Assembly: GCF_951801035.1 (NCBI RefSeq)
Contig: NZ_CATOKT010000008.1
Origin: Adlercreutzia sp910585575
GTDB taxonomy: Bacteria; Actinomycetota; Coriobacteriia; Coriobacteriales; Eggerthellaceae
DNA: 64,000 nt
Reading direction: 5' to 3' (one strand)
Numbering within the stretch: position 1 is the first letter of the stretch; each line of letters begins with the position of its first letter. The notes below the pieces were generated by a model. The model did no database searches. It had not been told where the DNA came from and worked only from the letters and a program-made list of their open reading frames with translations. A program made the translations under genes and the position numbers. This document shows, one piece after another, positions 54,827-64,000 of the stretch.

Positions 54827-56146
54827 CTACTCGGCTGCCGGGGCGGGAGCCTCCGGCTCCTGCTCGGTGATAACGGCCTTCTCCACCACAAAGCGCAGGG
54901 CCTTGTTACGCTCGGCTGTCTCGCGCAGGGCGAAGCCGCGGCCGGCGGCCTCCAGCTGCTGGCGCAGGTAGCTGGGATTGCCCTGGGGATTCATGGCCAG
55001 GCAGGCCGCGTCCAGATCGGCATCGGTAAGGGTCATGCGCTCGTGGCGGTACACCGCGTCGAGGCAGAAGCCCTGGACGAGCACCTCGCGGGTCTGCATC
55101 ATGAGCATCATGCCGAACTGCTGCTCGCCGCCGTTAGCCGCCACGAACTGCTGGAAGTCCATGCCCTGCTGCTGCAGCTCCATCTGCAGGTTCTGCATGA
55201 GCTGGTTGCGGGTGGCCTCGTAGATCTCGTCGGCAATGCGGCCCTCGAAGCGGCGCGCCAGCTGCGAGAGCACCATCTGCTGCACGTAGTTCTGATAGCC
55301 CTCGCGCTGCTGCGCCTCGAACACGCGGCGCATGTCGGCGCGCAGGGCCTCCACCGTCTCCATGCCGGGCAGGTTTGCCTTCACCCAGGCGTCGTCGATG
55401 ACAGGTACGGCCTCCTTCTGCACTTCCTTCACGGTAACCTTGCAGTCGAGCTTCTGCATAACCTCTTCGCCGGCCTCGTTCAGCTGCGGGGCCTCGAAGG
55501 AGAACTCCTTGGTCTGGCCCGGCTCCATGCCGATGAGCTCCTTGTCGAAGCCCTCGGGCATGAACCCTTGGCTCATCACATAGGTGCGGCCCTCGGTGCA
55601 CAGCGCCTTGATCTCCTGGCCGTCCTGGGAGATGGTCATGGCAATCTCGCAGGCGTCGCCCGCAGCCAGGGGCTTGGGATCGGCCGTCACGTAAGCGGTA
55701 TAGCGATGGGCCAGCTCGTCGATCTGCTGGTCGATAACGGAATCGTCGAAGGCGAAGGGCTGCACCGTCACCTCGACGGGCTCGTAGGACTTCAGCTCGT
55801 AGGTAGGCTTGACGGTGACGTCCATGGTGAAGGCGAAGCGCTTGCCGCGCTCGAACTTCTGGGACGGCGTGGCCTTCGGCGGAAACGCCGGCACCAGGTT
55901 GCGTCGATCCAGCGCGCGCGGCACCAGCACCTCGATGGCATTGGCCTCGATGACCTTGTCCAGATCGGTGATGCCCAGGGCCTCTTTAACGCACTCGTCC
56001 ACGGTCTTGCCGGGCTGCAGACGCACGCCCATGGACTGGGCAAAGGCCTCGCCGGCCTCGCGCAGGGCGTTGTTCACTTCCTGGGCGGTAGCTTCGCAGG
56101 AAAGGCGAATGATGCCGTCGGCGATCTTCTTCTCGGTTACTTGCAT
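54827..56146 (-). CDS. tig: Trigger factor (ribosome-associated chaperone)
   Basis: A 439-residue protein with the three-part layout of trigger factor: an N-terminal ribosome-binding domain (about 1-145, which has RNLVPAFPPKATPSQKFERG in place of the strict GFRxGxxP signature), a PPIase-like domain (about 150-245), and a helical C-terminal domain with methionine- and glutamine-rich arms (LMQNLQMELQQQGMDFQQF). The signature is degenerate, so a diverged trigger factor is the best call. Confidence 0.8.
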   Translation of the reverse strand: MQVTEKKIADGIIRLSCEATAQEVNNALREAGEAFAQSMGVRLQPGKTVDECVKEALGITDLDKVIEANAIEVLVPRALDRRNLVPAFPPKATPSQKFERGKRFAFTMDVTVKPTYELKSYEPVEVTVQPFAFDDSVIDQQIDELAHRYTAYVTADPKPLAAGDACEIAMTISQDGQEIKALCTEGRTYVMSQGFMPEGFDKELIGMEPGQTKEFSFEAPQLNEAGEEVMQKLDCKVTVKEVQKEAVPVIDDAWVKANLPGMETVEALRADMRRVFEAQQREGYQNYVQQMVLSQLARRFEGRIADEIYEATRNQLMQNLQMELQQQGMDFQQFVAANGGEQQFGMMLMMQTREVLVQGFCLDAVYRHERMTLTDADLDAACLAMNPQGNPSYLRQQLEAAGRGFALRETAERNKALRFVVEKAVITEQEPEAPAPAAE

Positions 56147-56293
56147 GGGTCAGGTTCTCCTCACAGGTTGAAGGGGGGGTGCGACGCACCCGATAGTTCG
56201 GGCGTTATTGTAGCAAAGCAAAGGGCTCCCCCGTCGCACAGCCAGGGAAGCCCATAATTGTCTTGCCGCTTAAAGGAGCGCGCTCTCGGCCGC

Positions 56294-59200
56294 CTATTCG
56301 TTGCTCTTTAGGCTCTCCACCATGTCGACGTGGGCCAGCTTCGGACGCATCACCAGGGTGACCAGCAAGGTGAACACCATGGTGAGGACGAAGGCCACCA
56401 CAAAGCTGAGCCCGTGAATGGTGCGGCCGAACATAACCTGGTCCACCTCGGCCGTAGTGACCACGAAACCCTCGAGCACCACGCCGAGCACCAGACCCAG
56501 CAGCGCTCCCATGAGGGAGAGCAGGGCAATTTCCCGGAAGATGTAGGCGTCCACCTCGCGTGGCAAAAAGCCGAGCACCTTCAGGGTGGCAATTTCCCGC
56601 GCACGCTCGGTGATGTTGATGTTCGTCAGGTTGTACAGCACGATGAAGGCCAGCGCCGCCGCAGCCACCACCAGCACGATAACTACCATGTCCACCGAGC
56701 GCAGCATCTTCTTGTAGGAACTGATGACCTCTTCGTTGAAAGCCACTGTCTCCACGGCGCCCGTGTCGCGCAGCGCCTCGCTGAGCGCCTGCTGAGTCGA
56801 CTCGTCCTCGGTGACCGAGGCGTAAACCGTCAGGTTGGCGCCGGCCTCTCCGAAGGTGCGCTCGTACACCGCCGGCGTCATAAAGGCGTAGTTCGCCACG
56901 TAGTTCTCTACCACCGCTGCCACGGGAGCCGTGTAGGTGGTGTCGGTAGCGTTACCCATGTCGTCCTGCTCGGCGAAACGCACCTTGTCGCCAGGCTTCA
57001 CCCCCAACAGGCTCGCCAGCTTCTCGGTGAGCACCACGCCGCCGTCGGAAAGCGTCACCGGGCGCTGGGCGGACCGGGTGCGCAAGGTCCACAGCGAGGC
57101 AAAGGCGGCTGGGTCCTCGGGCGCCACAACCGTGGTCATCACCTCGGTGCCATCGGAGCCGAGGGCCATCATGGCGTCGACCGTGGCACGGGCCGTCTGG
57201 CGTACCGTCGTCTCGTCGGCCAGCAGCGCATCGGCCTTCTCGCGCTCGCCCGTGGTGGCGTCCTCATCGCCCGACACCACCACGTTGTAGTGCACCAACT
57301 GGCCGTACTGCACGTCGATGATGTCGTTGATGGAGTTTTGCAGCCCCAGACCCGTCAGCAGCAGCGCCGTGCAGCCGGCAATGCCGATAACGGTCATGAC
57401 GAGGCGCTTCTTGTAGCGGAACAGATTGCGCAGCGTCACCTTCCACGAGAAGGAGAGGTGCCGCCACAGGGGCCGAATGCGCTCGAGCAGAATGCGCTTG
57501 CCGGCCTTCGGCGCCCGAGGCAGCATGAGCGCCGCCGGCGTCTCGCGCAGGGTGGCGGCCACCGCCGCCCAAGTGGCCACCAACGTGACGCCCACGCCCA
57601 GCCCCGTGGCCGCCAAGGCAAGGGGCCAGTTGACGGGCATGGCTCCGCGGGGCACGAAGTACACGATAGAGTACGCCTCCATGATGACCCACGGCAGCAC
57701 TTGCGAGAGCACCGCAATGCCCACTACGCTGCCGAGAAGGGAGGCAGCCGCGGCGTAGACGAGGTACTTTGACGTGATGCGCCAGCGACCATAGCCAAGC
57801 GCCTTATAGGTGCCGATAAGGGCGCGCTCCTCATCCACCATGCGCGTCATGGTGGTGAGGGCCACCAGCGCCGCCACTAAGAAGAAGATGAACGGGAAGA
57901 ACGAGGCGATGGAGTCGATGCGCTCGGCATCGGCCTCGAAACTGACCACGCCGCTGTTCTTCGTGCGGTCCATGATGAGCCACTCGGGCGCCTTGAGGTC
58001 GTCGATTTCATGCTGGGCGTCTTCGAGCTTTTTCTCGGCGCGCTCCAGCTCGTCGGCGGCCTTGGCGGCACTCTCGTCGTATTCTGCCTGGCCGTCCTCG
58101 TATTCGCCGCGTCCGCTGGCAAGATCCTCCTTGCCCTTCTCGTACTCGGCGCGGCCCTCATCGAGCTTCTTCTGACCGGTCTCAAGCTGCTTTTTGGCCG
58201 CATCGAGCTTCTTCTGGGCCGCGGCGAACTGCTTCTCGGCCGCCGCCCGCTGGGCCTTCAGTTCGGCCTTGGCCTCTTTGAGCTGGGCTTGCCCCTGCTC
58301 GACCTCGGCGATACCGGCCTCAACCTGGGATTTCTGCGCCTCCAGGGCGGTCTTTTGCTCGTCGGGAAGGCCCGGAGCCGCCAACGCTGCCTCCAGCTGC
58401 GCCAGGGAGCTCTGCAGCTCGGGCAAGCGCTCTGCGGCCTCGTCAACGCTCTTTTGGTTCTCGTCGATGGTCTCCTGAGCTTTTGCGAACTTCTCCTCCG
58501 CATCGGCCCGCTGCTTCTTGAGCTCGGCTACGCCCTCGTCGTAGTCCTTTTGGCCCTCGGCCAGCTTCTCCTCGTTCTCCGTCAGAGTTGCCTGGGCCTC
58601 CTCAAGCTCTTTCTTGCCGTCGGCAATGTCGGCCCGCGCGTCCTCGAGCTTCGCCTTCGCATCGGCTAGCTCCGCTTCGACCTTGGCCTTTTCCTTCTTG
58701 TACTCGGCACGCTTCTCGTCGAGCTCCTTTTGCGCCTCTTCCTGCAAGCTGGCGACGCGCGCCTGCTCGCGCTCGGGGGCGATGGCCTCGATGGCCGCCG
58801 TCACCTTGTCAATGCGCTGCTGATAGGCGTCGCTTGCGCTGTCAAGCTCGCGCGCGCCCTTCACCGCGACGAACGCCTCGGAAATGGGCACGTCGTCATC
58901 GAAGTCATCGGCGGGAATGTACATGAACTGCTCGATGGTGCCGGAGCCGATGGTGGTAGGCCCCATGGCCGTCGAGCTGACGTAGAGCGGCGAATGCACC
59001 TTGCCCACAATGGTGAACTCGGTGCGCTTGAGCGTGTCCTCCACCGCGGTGACGCCGGCGTCGACGGTTACCACATCACCGATGTCCGCCGGGGCGCTCA
59101 TCACGCGATCGTTGAAGATGAGGCACTCCCCCGCCGATTCAGGCCACCGCCCCTCCACCAGCTCGAGGCGGTTGAGGTAGCTGCGGTCATCGGAAGCCAC

Positions 59201-59566
59201 CGTGGCGGCATCGGCCTGATAGCTGGCCGCAGCTCCCTCGGGTAGCGAGTGCACGCGCATAACGTACTGCTCGTCGCCCAAAGTGGCCAGCACGTCGGTT
59301 TGGTAGGCGGGCATGACGGCGTAGACGCCGTCCACCTGGCGCAGGGCATTGATGTCCTCGTCGGTAAGTCCCATGGTGGACACCACGCGAATATCCATGA
59401 GGGCCGTGCCGTCGTAATAGGCATCGGCCGCCAAGTTCATGTCGGGCGCCGTCATGCGCAGGCCGGCATAAAAGCCCGCACCCAAGGCCACAATGGCGGC
59501 AATGGCAACGAAACGGCCCAGGGAATGGCGGATGGAGCGAACGATGTCCTTGTTAAAAGCGCTCAT
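56294..59566 (-). CDS. ABC transporter permease (FtsX/MacB-like) with large coiled coil
   Basis: A 1090-residue permease. Residues 20-35 form a first membrane helix; an extracytoplasmic region to about 245 follows; then a coiled coil at about 245-528 rich in E, K, A and Q; then a FtsX core (about 550-720), a second extracytoplasmic region and a second FtsX core to the end (LLGLVLGVVLEGFVV and so on). This two-FtsX form with a long coiled coil is known in actinobacteria and firmicutes. It may export or handle lipids or drive a wall hydrolase. Its ATPase gene lies 48 bp upstream. Confidence 0.9.
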   Translation of the reverse strand: MSAFNKDIVRSIRHSLGRFVAIAAIVALGAGFYAGLRMTAPDMNLAADAYYDGTALMDIRVVSTMGLTDEDINALRQVDGVYAVMPAYQTDVLATLGDEQYVMRVHSLPEGAAASYQADAATVASDDRSYLNRLELVEGRWPESAGECLIFNDRVMSAPADIGDVVTVDAGVTAVEDTLKRTEFTIVGKVHSPLYVSSTAMGPTTIGSGTIEQFMYIPADDFDDDVPISEAFVAVKGARELDSASDAYQQRIDKVTAAIEAIAPEREQARVASLQEEAQKELDEKRAEYKKEKAKVEAELADAKAKLEDARADIADGKKELEEAQATLTENEEKLAEGQKDYDEGVAELKKQRADAEEKFAKAQETIDENQKSVDEAAERLPELQSSLAQLEAALAAPGLPDEQKTALEAQKSQVEAGIAEVEQGQAQLKEAKAELKAQRAAAEKQFAAAQKKLDAAKKQLETGQKKLDEGRAEYEKGKEDLASGRGEYEDGQAEYDESAAKAADELERAEKKLEDAQHEIDDLKAPEWLIMDRTKNSGVVSFEADAERIDSIASFFPFIFFLVAALVALTTMTRMVDEERALIGTYKALGYGRWRITSKYLVYAAAASLLGSVVGIAVLSQVLPWVIMEAYSIVYFVPRGAMPVNWPLALAATGLGVGVTLVATWAAVAATLRETPAALMLPRAPKAGKRILLERIRPLWRHLSFSWKVTLRNLFRYKKRLVMTVIGIAGCTALLLTGLGLQNSINDIIDVQYGQLVHYNVVVSGDEDATTGEREKADALLADETTVRQTARATVDAMMALGSDGTEVMTTVVAPEDPAAFASLWTLRTRSAQRPVTLSDGGVVLTEKLASLLGVKPGDKVRFAEQDDMGNATDTTYTAPVAAVVENYVANYAFMTPAVYERTFGEAGANLTVYASVTEDESTQQALSEALRDTGAVETVAFNEEVISSYKKMLRSVDMVVIVLVVAAAALAFIVLYNLTNINITERAREIATLKVLGFLPREVDAYIFREIALLSLMGALLGLVLGVVLEGFVVTTAEVDQVMFGRTIHGLSFVVAFVLTMVFTLLVTLVMRPKLAHVDMVESLKSNE

Positions 59567-59614
59567 GGCCGCACCTCGCCTTCCCCGAACGCACCGCGCG
59601 GACGAAGACCGCCG

Positions 59615-60316
59615 CTACCATTCCAAAACCTCCGCGGACAGCGGATTCTCGTTCACCTCGACAGCGGCCACCGACCCCTCGCGCACATGAATGACCCGGT
59701 CGGCGATGGCGGTGAAGGCCGTGTTATGGGTGACGACGACGACCGTTTTGCCCGTCGATTTGCAGGTATCCTGCAGCAGCTTGAGGATGGCCTTGCCCGT
59801 CTGGTAGTCCAGCGCACCCGTGGGCTCGTCGCACAAAAGCAGCTTGGGGTTTTTCGCCAGCGCACGGGCAATAGCCACGCGCTGCTGCTCGCCGCCCGAC
59901 AGCTGGCCGGGGAAATTCATCTTGCGATCGGCCAAGCCCACCGCATCGAGGGTGGCGTCGGCATCCAGGGGGTTCTTGCAAATCTGCGAGGCCAGCTCGA
60001 CGTTCTCACGAGCCGTCAAGTTCTGCACCAGGTTGTAGAACTGGAAGACGAAGCCGATATCGTAGCGCCGATAGAGTGTCAGGCGCTTGGGGTCGTAGGA
60101 GCTGACGAAGCTGCCGTCGAGCATGATGGTGCCCGCCGTGCAGCGATCCATGCCGCCCAGCATATTGAGCAGCGTGGTTTTGCCGGCGCCGGAGGGGCCG
60201 ACGATGACCACGAACTCGCCCCGTTCGATGGTGAAGTCCATGGCGCGCACGGCGGCCACCTCCACTTCGCCCATCTGATAGATTTTGCTTACGTCGTGAA
60301 ATTCAACGAATGCCAT
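59615..60316 (-). CDS. ABC transporter ATP-binding protein (MacB/LolD type)
   Basis: A 233-residue ATPase with Walker A GPSGAGKTT, signature LSGGEQQRVAIARAL, Walker B LLLCDEPTGALD and the His switch VVVVTHN. It is the partner of the permease that starts 48 bp downstream. Confidence 0.96.
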   Translation of the reverse strand: MAFVEFHDVSKIYQMGEVEVAAVRAMDFTIERGEFVVIVGPSGAGKTTLLNMLGGMDRCTAGTIMLDGSFVSSYDPKRLTLYRRYDIGFVFQFYNLVQNLTARENVELASQICKNPLDADATLDAVGLADRKMNFPGQLSGGEQQRVAIARALAKNPKLLLCDEPTGALDYQTGKAILKLLQDTCKSTGKTVVVVTHNTAFTAIADRVIHVREGSVAAVEVNENPLSAEVLEW

Positions 60317-60421
60317 GGCGCCTCCGCTCTGCCAACTTCTCGCTTTATCACACCATACACGAGAACGCGGGGCTTCGCGAGGGCGCGCACCGACCCTTCG
60401 CCGAAAGAGCGGCGGATACCG

Positions 60422-61699
60422 CTAATCCTCCAGGTACTCGCGCTGGCGCTTGCGGGCCAGCTGCAGGCCGCGGGCCACGAAGCCCTGGCCGTACTCCTCG
60501 CGAATCTTCCAGGCGTAGCGCGTATGGGGATCCTCGAACTTCTGGCGCTGGAAGGCCAGGCAGTCGTGAACCACGCTGCCGAAGTCGGCGTAGAACGTAT
60601 CCATAGCGTCGATGATCTTCTTGCCAGCCTTTACCACCGAATGGGCGCTGCCGTCGGGCATGACGATCTTCACGGTTTTCAGATCGTAGTGGGCCGCGTT
60701 CTTGAAGTTCTGCACCGCCTGCACTTGATCCTTCGCCGAAAGCCGCGGGCCCTCGATGGAAGCGGCCCACACCAAGAACAGCTGGCTGAACAGCACATCG
60801 CGCTCATCCAGCCCGCTTTTCACCAACGGGTTCAGATCCACCATGCGCAGCTCGATGTGGCTGACGCCCTGGCTGAGCCCCTCCAGGCTGTAGGGACCGA
60901 AATTCTTGAGGCGGATGGGATAGTAGAGCTCGGAGGGATAGCGAATCATGCCGCGATCGATGTAGTCCTGGATGGAGGCCGCGTAGGCCGCGGGGCTCGA
61001 GTAATCGAGGATGGGTGCGAAGAAGTTCCAGTAGCCCAACTCCGAGCAGCGCACCGTGGCAAGGCCCTGGAACAAGTCGCCGCCGATCTTGCCCTTCTCC
61101 ACGTAGGAGGAGTCCATGACCGGGCTGGCTGCCATGACGGCCGTGAGGATCCATCCGTAGGTGACGCAGTTCTCGGCAAGGCGCACGTAGAGCTCGTCGC
61201 GGTAGGCGTCGAAGTCGTCGCCGCCAGTGAGGGCGAAGTCGGCGCGCAGCAGTTCCTCCCCAAAGGAGTAGTTGATGTGAATGCCCGAGAAGGCCATCTT
61301 GTAGCGGCCGTAGCGATCGGACAGGTACTCGCGGTACTCCGTCTTGTCCGCCTGGTCACCGTAGTACTGGGCGATGGGGATGTCCTTCTCGTTCAGAATA
61401 TAGGGCGGGTTCGAGAAGGGCCACACCAGTTCGTGGTACTGCGCCTCGGCCAAGGCACGCTGCACCTTCTCGTTGTAGTACTCCAGCGATTGCATGGCCT
61501 CGGCCACGGTGCCGCATACCGGTGTGTTCACCTCCACCTGGTTCTCGGAAAAGTCGCGAACGATGTGAACGTCGTCGGCGAAGTCAGCGGGCGTGTGGGC
61601 CAGAAAGCCGCCTCCGTCGATGCGCAGGCTTTCCTTCTCAAGCCCAAAGCCGCCTTCCAGCAGATGGGCACGAACCGATTCGTCGTGGGCGTGAAGCAT
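60422..61699 (-). CDS. gshA: Glutamate-cysteine ligase (GshA family)
   Basis: Joins glutamate and cysteine to give gamma-glutamylcysteine in the cytoplasm. The 425-residue product starts MLHAHDESVRAHLLEGGFGL, with the GLEKESLRI segment and a KMAFSGIHINYSF segment of the substrate site. The start at 61699 is set by a GGGAGG site; a longer ORF adds 14 residues. It lies alone. A separate glutathione synthetase gene is not in the window. Confidence 0.88.
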   Translation of the reverse strand: MLHAHDESVRAHLLEGGFGLEKESLRIDGGGFLAHTPADFADDVHIVRDFSENQVEVNTPVCGTVAEAMQSLEYYNEKVQRALAEAQYHELVWPFSNPPYILNEKDIPIAQYYGDQADKTEYREYLSDRYGRYKMAFSGIHINYSFGEELLRADFALTGGDDFDAYRDELYVRLAENCVTYGWILTAVMAASPVMDSSYVEKGKIGGDLFQGLATVRCSELGYWNFFAPILDYSSPAAYAASIQDYIDRGMIRYPSELYYPIRLKNFGPYSLEGLSQGVSHIELRMVDLNPLVKSGLDERDVLFSQLFLVWAASIEGPRLSAKDQVQAVQNFKNAAHYDLKTVKIVMPDGSAHSVVKAGKKIIDAMDTFYADFGSVVHDCLAFQRQKFEDPHTRYAWKIREEYGQGFVARGLQLARKRQREYLED

Positions 61700-61845
61700 A
61701 AGCGCCTCCCCTGAATGCGATGGCGAGGTCGAGCCCGCCAAACCTGATGATCGCGCTTAAGTTTACCAGTTGCGACTTCTTCGCGCGTCAACATCTTCGC
61801 ATCGCCATCGTCTTGCAACAAAAGAGCCGCGATCAGCACGAAAGC

Positions 61846-61871
61846 GGCCCGGCTCTTCGAAGAGCCGGGCC
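61846..61871 (-). terminator. Perfect 26-bp palindrome after the tannase-like gene
   Basis: A self-complementary 26-nt palindrome centred on TTCGAA (arms GGCCCGGCTC/GAGCCGGGCC) lies 48 bp past the stop codon. On the minus strand it is followed by GCTTTCG, a weak T run. Likely terminator. Confidence 0.65.
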
Positions 61872-61918
61872 GTCGAGACAGGCTGTTATACGAGCGGAGG
61901 AGAAAGGGTTCCTCGTCC

Positions 61919-63853
61919 TTACTGTACGCACTCCTTCACCCAGGCGATGAAGTTCTCGTCGGAGTCTCCCGTGCGCTCGGCCTTGACATGCCCCTGGCCC
62001 CACACGGTGGCGAAGTCGACATCGGCGCCGTCGTTCTCAAGGGCCAGCGCCAGGTTCACCTCGGTGGTGAGGGCCGTATCGCCCTGGTTGATGCCCGTGC
62101 GAATGCGCCAGAACTTGGCCACTTCGGAGGTATGGTACCCCTCGGAAGTAGAGGCCAGGTAATAGAGCGGGCTGTACATGTTCAGGCGGGTGTCCACCGA
62201 CGTGCCCAGCGCGTCGGTGCGCGTCAAATCCTGGGCGTAGGCATCGGCATACTCGGTGCCCTCCAGCACCTTTGCCATGAGCGCGTCGAAGTGATCGCCC
62301 TCGCCGTCCCCGTCGCCGAACAGCACGTTCTCGCCCTGGGACTCATCGAGGGCATCGAAGGCTCCCAGGGTCTTCGAGGCGCGCTTGAGCGCCTTAGTGA
62401 AGTCGGCGATGCTGGTAATGGTGGCCGTGTTGGTTTTGGCGTCATAGGTTACCCAGGTGCCGTCGGCGTTCAGGGCGTCGATGTAATCCTGAGGCGTGTC
62501 GTAGGTGCCCGACAGGGTAATGCCCCCGGCGTTGTCCATGCGAGCGATGTTGTCCATGGCGGCGAAGTCCTCGCCCTCGGTGTCGCCGTTGCCATCAGTG
62601 GCGCCGGTGCCGCCCGTGCCATTCGGATCGCCACGGCCGTCGCGGGTCGGCTTCTCGCCGTCAATGGCTGGCAAATCGCCCTTGCCCTGGCCGTCCTTGC
62701 CACCCTGGCCGTCCTTACCACCCTGGCCGTTCGGGCCGCCGAAGTTCCCATCGCCATCGGGCCCGGGGAAGGCGCCGTCAGGGCCGTCGCCGTCGGGTCC
62801 GTTGCCGTCAAAGGTGCCGAAGCCGCCCTTGCCCTTCTCCTGCACCGTGTAGGGGAAGGTGGTGTCCGCCAGGAAGTTGTCGAGGGACTGCTCGATAACC
62901 TTCTTCAGATACTCGTAATAGCTGCCAGACTGATAGACGCCCTCGTCGGATTTCTCGAGGGTGAGCACGTTGCCGTTCTCGTCCTTCAGTCCCAGGGCGT
63001 TGAGCGAGAGCGCGAACTGCTCGGCCATGTCATCGGAAATGGCCTGGTCCTCGTCGGAGAGGTCCGTGCGCGTCGAGCCCAGATTCCACTCGTAGGCCTC
63101 GCTGGCCGTGTCGAGGCTGGTAACCGGGCACCAGCACATGGCGCCGTTGACAGCGTCGCTTACCCCCTCCACGGCCCCAATAGCCTGGAGGTACGGATCG
63201 TACAGGGCGCTGTTGCCCGAGGCGCCCAGCACCGCGCTCTGAGCGCCGCCGCCGCTCATGCCGAAGCTGAAGATGCGGTCCATGGCGCCCGGAAGTGTTC
63301 CCTCGTTGCTGCGCACATAGCGAATGGCCGCCTTCAGGTCGGTGACGCCGGCCGGAGCACCGGCCTCGCGACCGCGGCATCCGGCATAGACGTAGACGAA
63401 GCCCGCATCGGTGTAGGTTGCCGTGCTCTCCACGTAGTCGGTGGGAGCCGCCATGGCCATATAGCCGGGCGTTTCCACCGGCAGTACGATGGGAGCGGTG
63501 GCGGCGGTGAAGTCACCGACGGCGCCCGTCTCGTTCAGGGTGCAGGTGTAGGTGCCGTCCCCGTTGTCGGTAGCCTGGAAGTAGGCGGCCGGCACGAAAA
63601 GCCCCAGGGTTTCCGCAGAGGCATCGGCGGGGTTCTGGCAGTAGGCAATGCCCGTTTGCCAATACACGTTATGGTCGGCGTTGAAGTGCCAGGCGCTCAT
63701 ATCCACCTGGCTCCAAAGTGAGGCGGCATCCGCACTGGGCTGCTCGGCAGCCGGAGCAGCCTGATTGTCGACCGTGGTTGCCTGGCAGCCCACCAGGGCG
63801 CCACACGCCAGAGCGCACGCCAGGGCGCTGGCCGGCACAAGTCTCATTCTCAT
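61919..63853 (-). CDS. Tannase-like lipoprotein serine hydrolase
   Basis: A 644-residue lipoprotein (signal with LVGC, C23) of the alpha/beta hydrolase fold. The nucleophile S200 sits in FGMSGGGAQS, the form seen in bacterial tannases and related aryl esterases; a histidine in TVWGQGHVK near the end would complete the triad. A lid region (about 230-430) has a glycine- and aspartate-rich low-complexity insertion at about 341-428. It may release gallate or another aryl acid outside the membrane. Start at 63853 (MRMRL), after AGCAGG; other starts are possible. Confidence 0.8.
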   Translation of the reverse strand: MRMRLVPASALACALACGALVGCQATTVDNQAAPAAEQPSADAASLWSQVDMSAWHFNADHNVYWQTGIAYCQNPADASAETLGLFVPAAYFQATDNGDGTYTCTLNETGAVGDFTAATAPIVLPVETPGYMAMAAPTDYVESTATYTDAGFVYVYAGCRGREAGAPAGVTDLKAAIRYVRSNEGTLPGAMDRIFSFGMSGGGAQSAVLGASGNSALYDPYLQAIGAVEGVSDAVNGAMCWCPVTSLDTASEAYEWNLGSTRTDLSDEDQAISDDMAEQFALSLNALGLKDENGNVLTLEKSDEGVYQSGSYYEYLKKVIEQSLDNFLADTTFPYTVQEKGKGGFGTFDGNGPDGDGPDGAFPGPDGDGNFGGPNGQGGKDGQGGKDGQGKGDLPAIDGEKPTRDGRGDPNGTGGTGATDGNGDTEGEDFAAMDNIARMDNAGGITLSGTYDTPQDYIDALNADGTWVTYDAKTNTATITSIADFTKALKRASKTLGAFDALDESQGENVLFGDGDGEGDHFDALMAKVLEGTEYADAYAQDLTRTDALGTSVDTRLNMYSPLYYLASTSEGYHTSEVAKFWRIRTGINQGDTALTTEVNLALALENDGADVDFATVWGQGHVKAERTGDSDENFIAWVKECVQ

Positions 63854-63920
63854 GGGAACCTGCTTTCTGAGAGGGGACCGACCGCCGCCTCCCAAGGAAG
63901 CGGAAGGGCCGAATCCGATC

Positions 63921-63941
63921 TTGTAATAGTTGATTTTACAA
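63921..63941 (-). promoter_or_regulatory. Possible operator upstream of the tannase-like gene
   Basis: An inverted repeat TTGTAA (63921-63926) and TTACAA (63936-63941) with a 9-nt spacer in an AT-rich gap. It could bind a dimeric regulator. No regulator gene is seen in the remaining 60 bp of the window. Confidence 0.35.
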
Positions 63942-64000
63942 ATTATCCTATGGTCGTTTGATTCACCCTGCCGGGGATATAGTTTTCAACAAATATCAGC

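Noticed and set aside
62660..62760. Direct repeats of about 18 bp resembling a small array
   Set aside because: They code for the repeated GGKDGQ words in the tannase-like protein, so they are protein repeats.

Overview
The window looks like a chromosomal segment of an anaerobic, high-GC member of the Eggerthellaceae (Coriobacteriia, Actinomycetota). This is inferred from gene content: several Tat-exported flavoprotein reductases and a DmsAB-type molybdoenzyme, a LuxR regulator fused to a 12-helix transporter-like domain, pyruvate:ferredoxin oxidoreductase, a flavodiiron protein, and actinobacterial-style translation genes. Genus cannot be fixed from the sequence alone.

Layout. 1-8.6 kb: a hairpin-headed dispersed repeat, then map and murJ (minus), nadK (plus), and a minus-strand translation block that reads tRNA-Tyr, tRNA-Thr, tRNA-Met, tuf, rpmG, tRNA-Trp, secE, nusG, rplK, rplA from a strong promoter at 8660-8688. 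9.1-20 kb: a Tat-exported NlpC/P60 cell-wall hydrolase, a flavodiiron O2/NO reductase, a sodium:solute symporter, an aspartate-type aminotransferase, an inverted pair of the dispersed repeat, and a three-gene ATP-grasp ligase / aspartate racemase / asparagine synthetase unit that may make D-Asp or D-Asn cross-bridges. 20.2-26.9 kb: a respiratory unit with a DmsAB-like reductase, a heme-c-motif histidine kinase with its response regulator, and a divergent ferric-reductase-like membrane protein. 27-34 kb: a BrnTA toxin-antitoxin pair and two Tat flavoprotein reductases enclosing a LysR and a membrane LuxR regulator. 34-42 kb: nifJ, an orphan peptide-binding lipoprotein and a large GT-C-like membrane protein. 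42-51.6 kb: adk, secY and the S10/spc ribosomal protein genes back to rplB, all minus. 52.4-64 kb: a YgiQ radical SAM protein, trigger factor, an ABC exporter with a large coiled-coil permease, glutamate-cysteine ligase and a tannase-like lipoprotein hydrolase.

How it fits together. Translation genes are arranged in conserved pieces, but with breaks: the S10 cluster starts at rplB with its own promoter (rpsJ-rplC-rplD-rplW are not upstream), map lies 41 kb from adk, and rplKA is not followed by rplJL-rpoBC. The accessory genes are mainly anaerobic respiration with organic electron acceptors, each with dedicated regulators.

The least explained structures are non-coding: (i) a three-copy repeat that carries an intrinsic terminator and a hairpin with covarying stem; (ii) a rod-like nested hairpin of about 100 nt between the symporter and aminotransferase genes; (iii) six or seven degenerate copies of a motif of about 27 bp in two opposed sets upstream of rplB; (iv) TACC/GGTA palindromes between dmsA and its divergent neighbour. 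Most long ORFs on the strand opposite to the genes listed are high-GC shadows and are not annotated.
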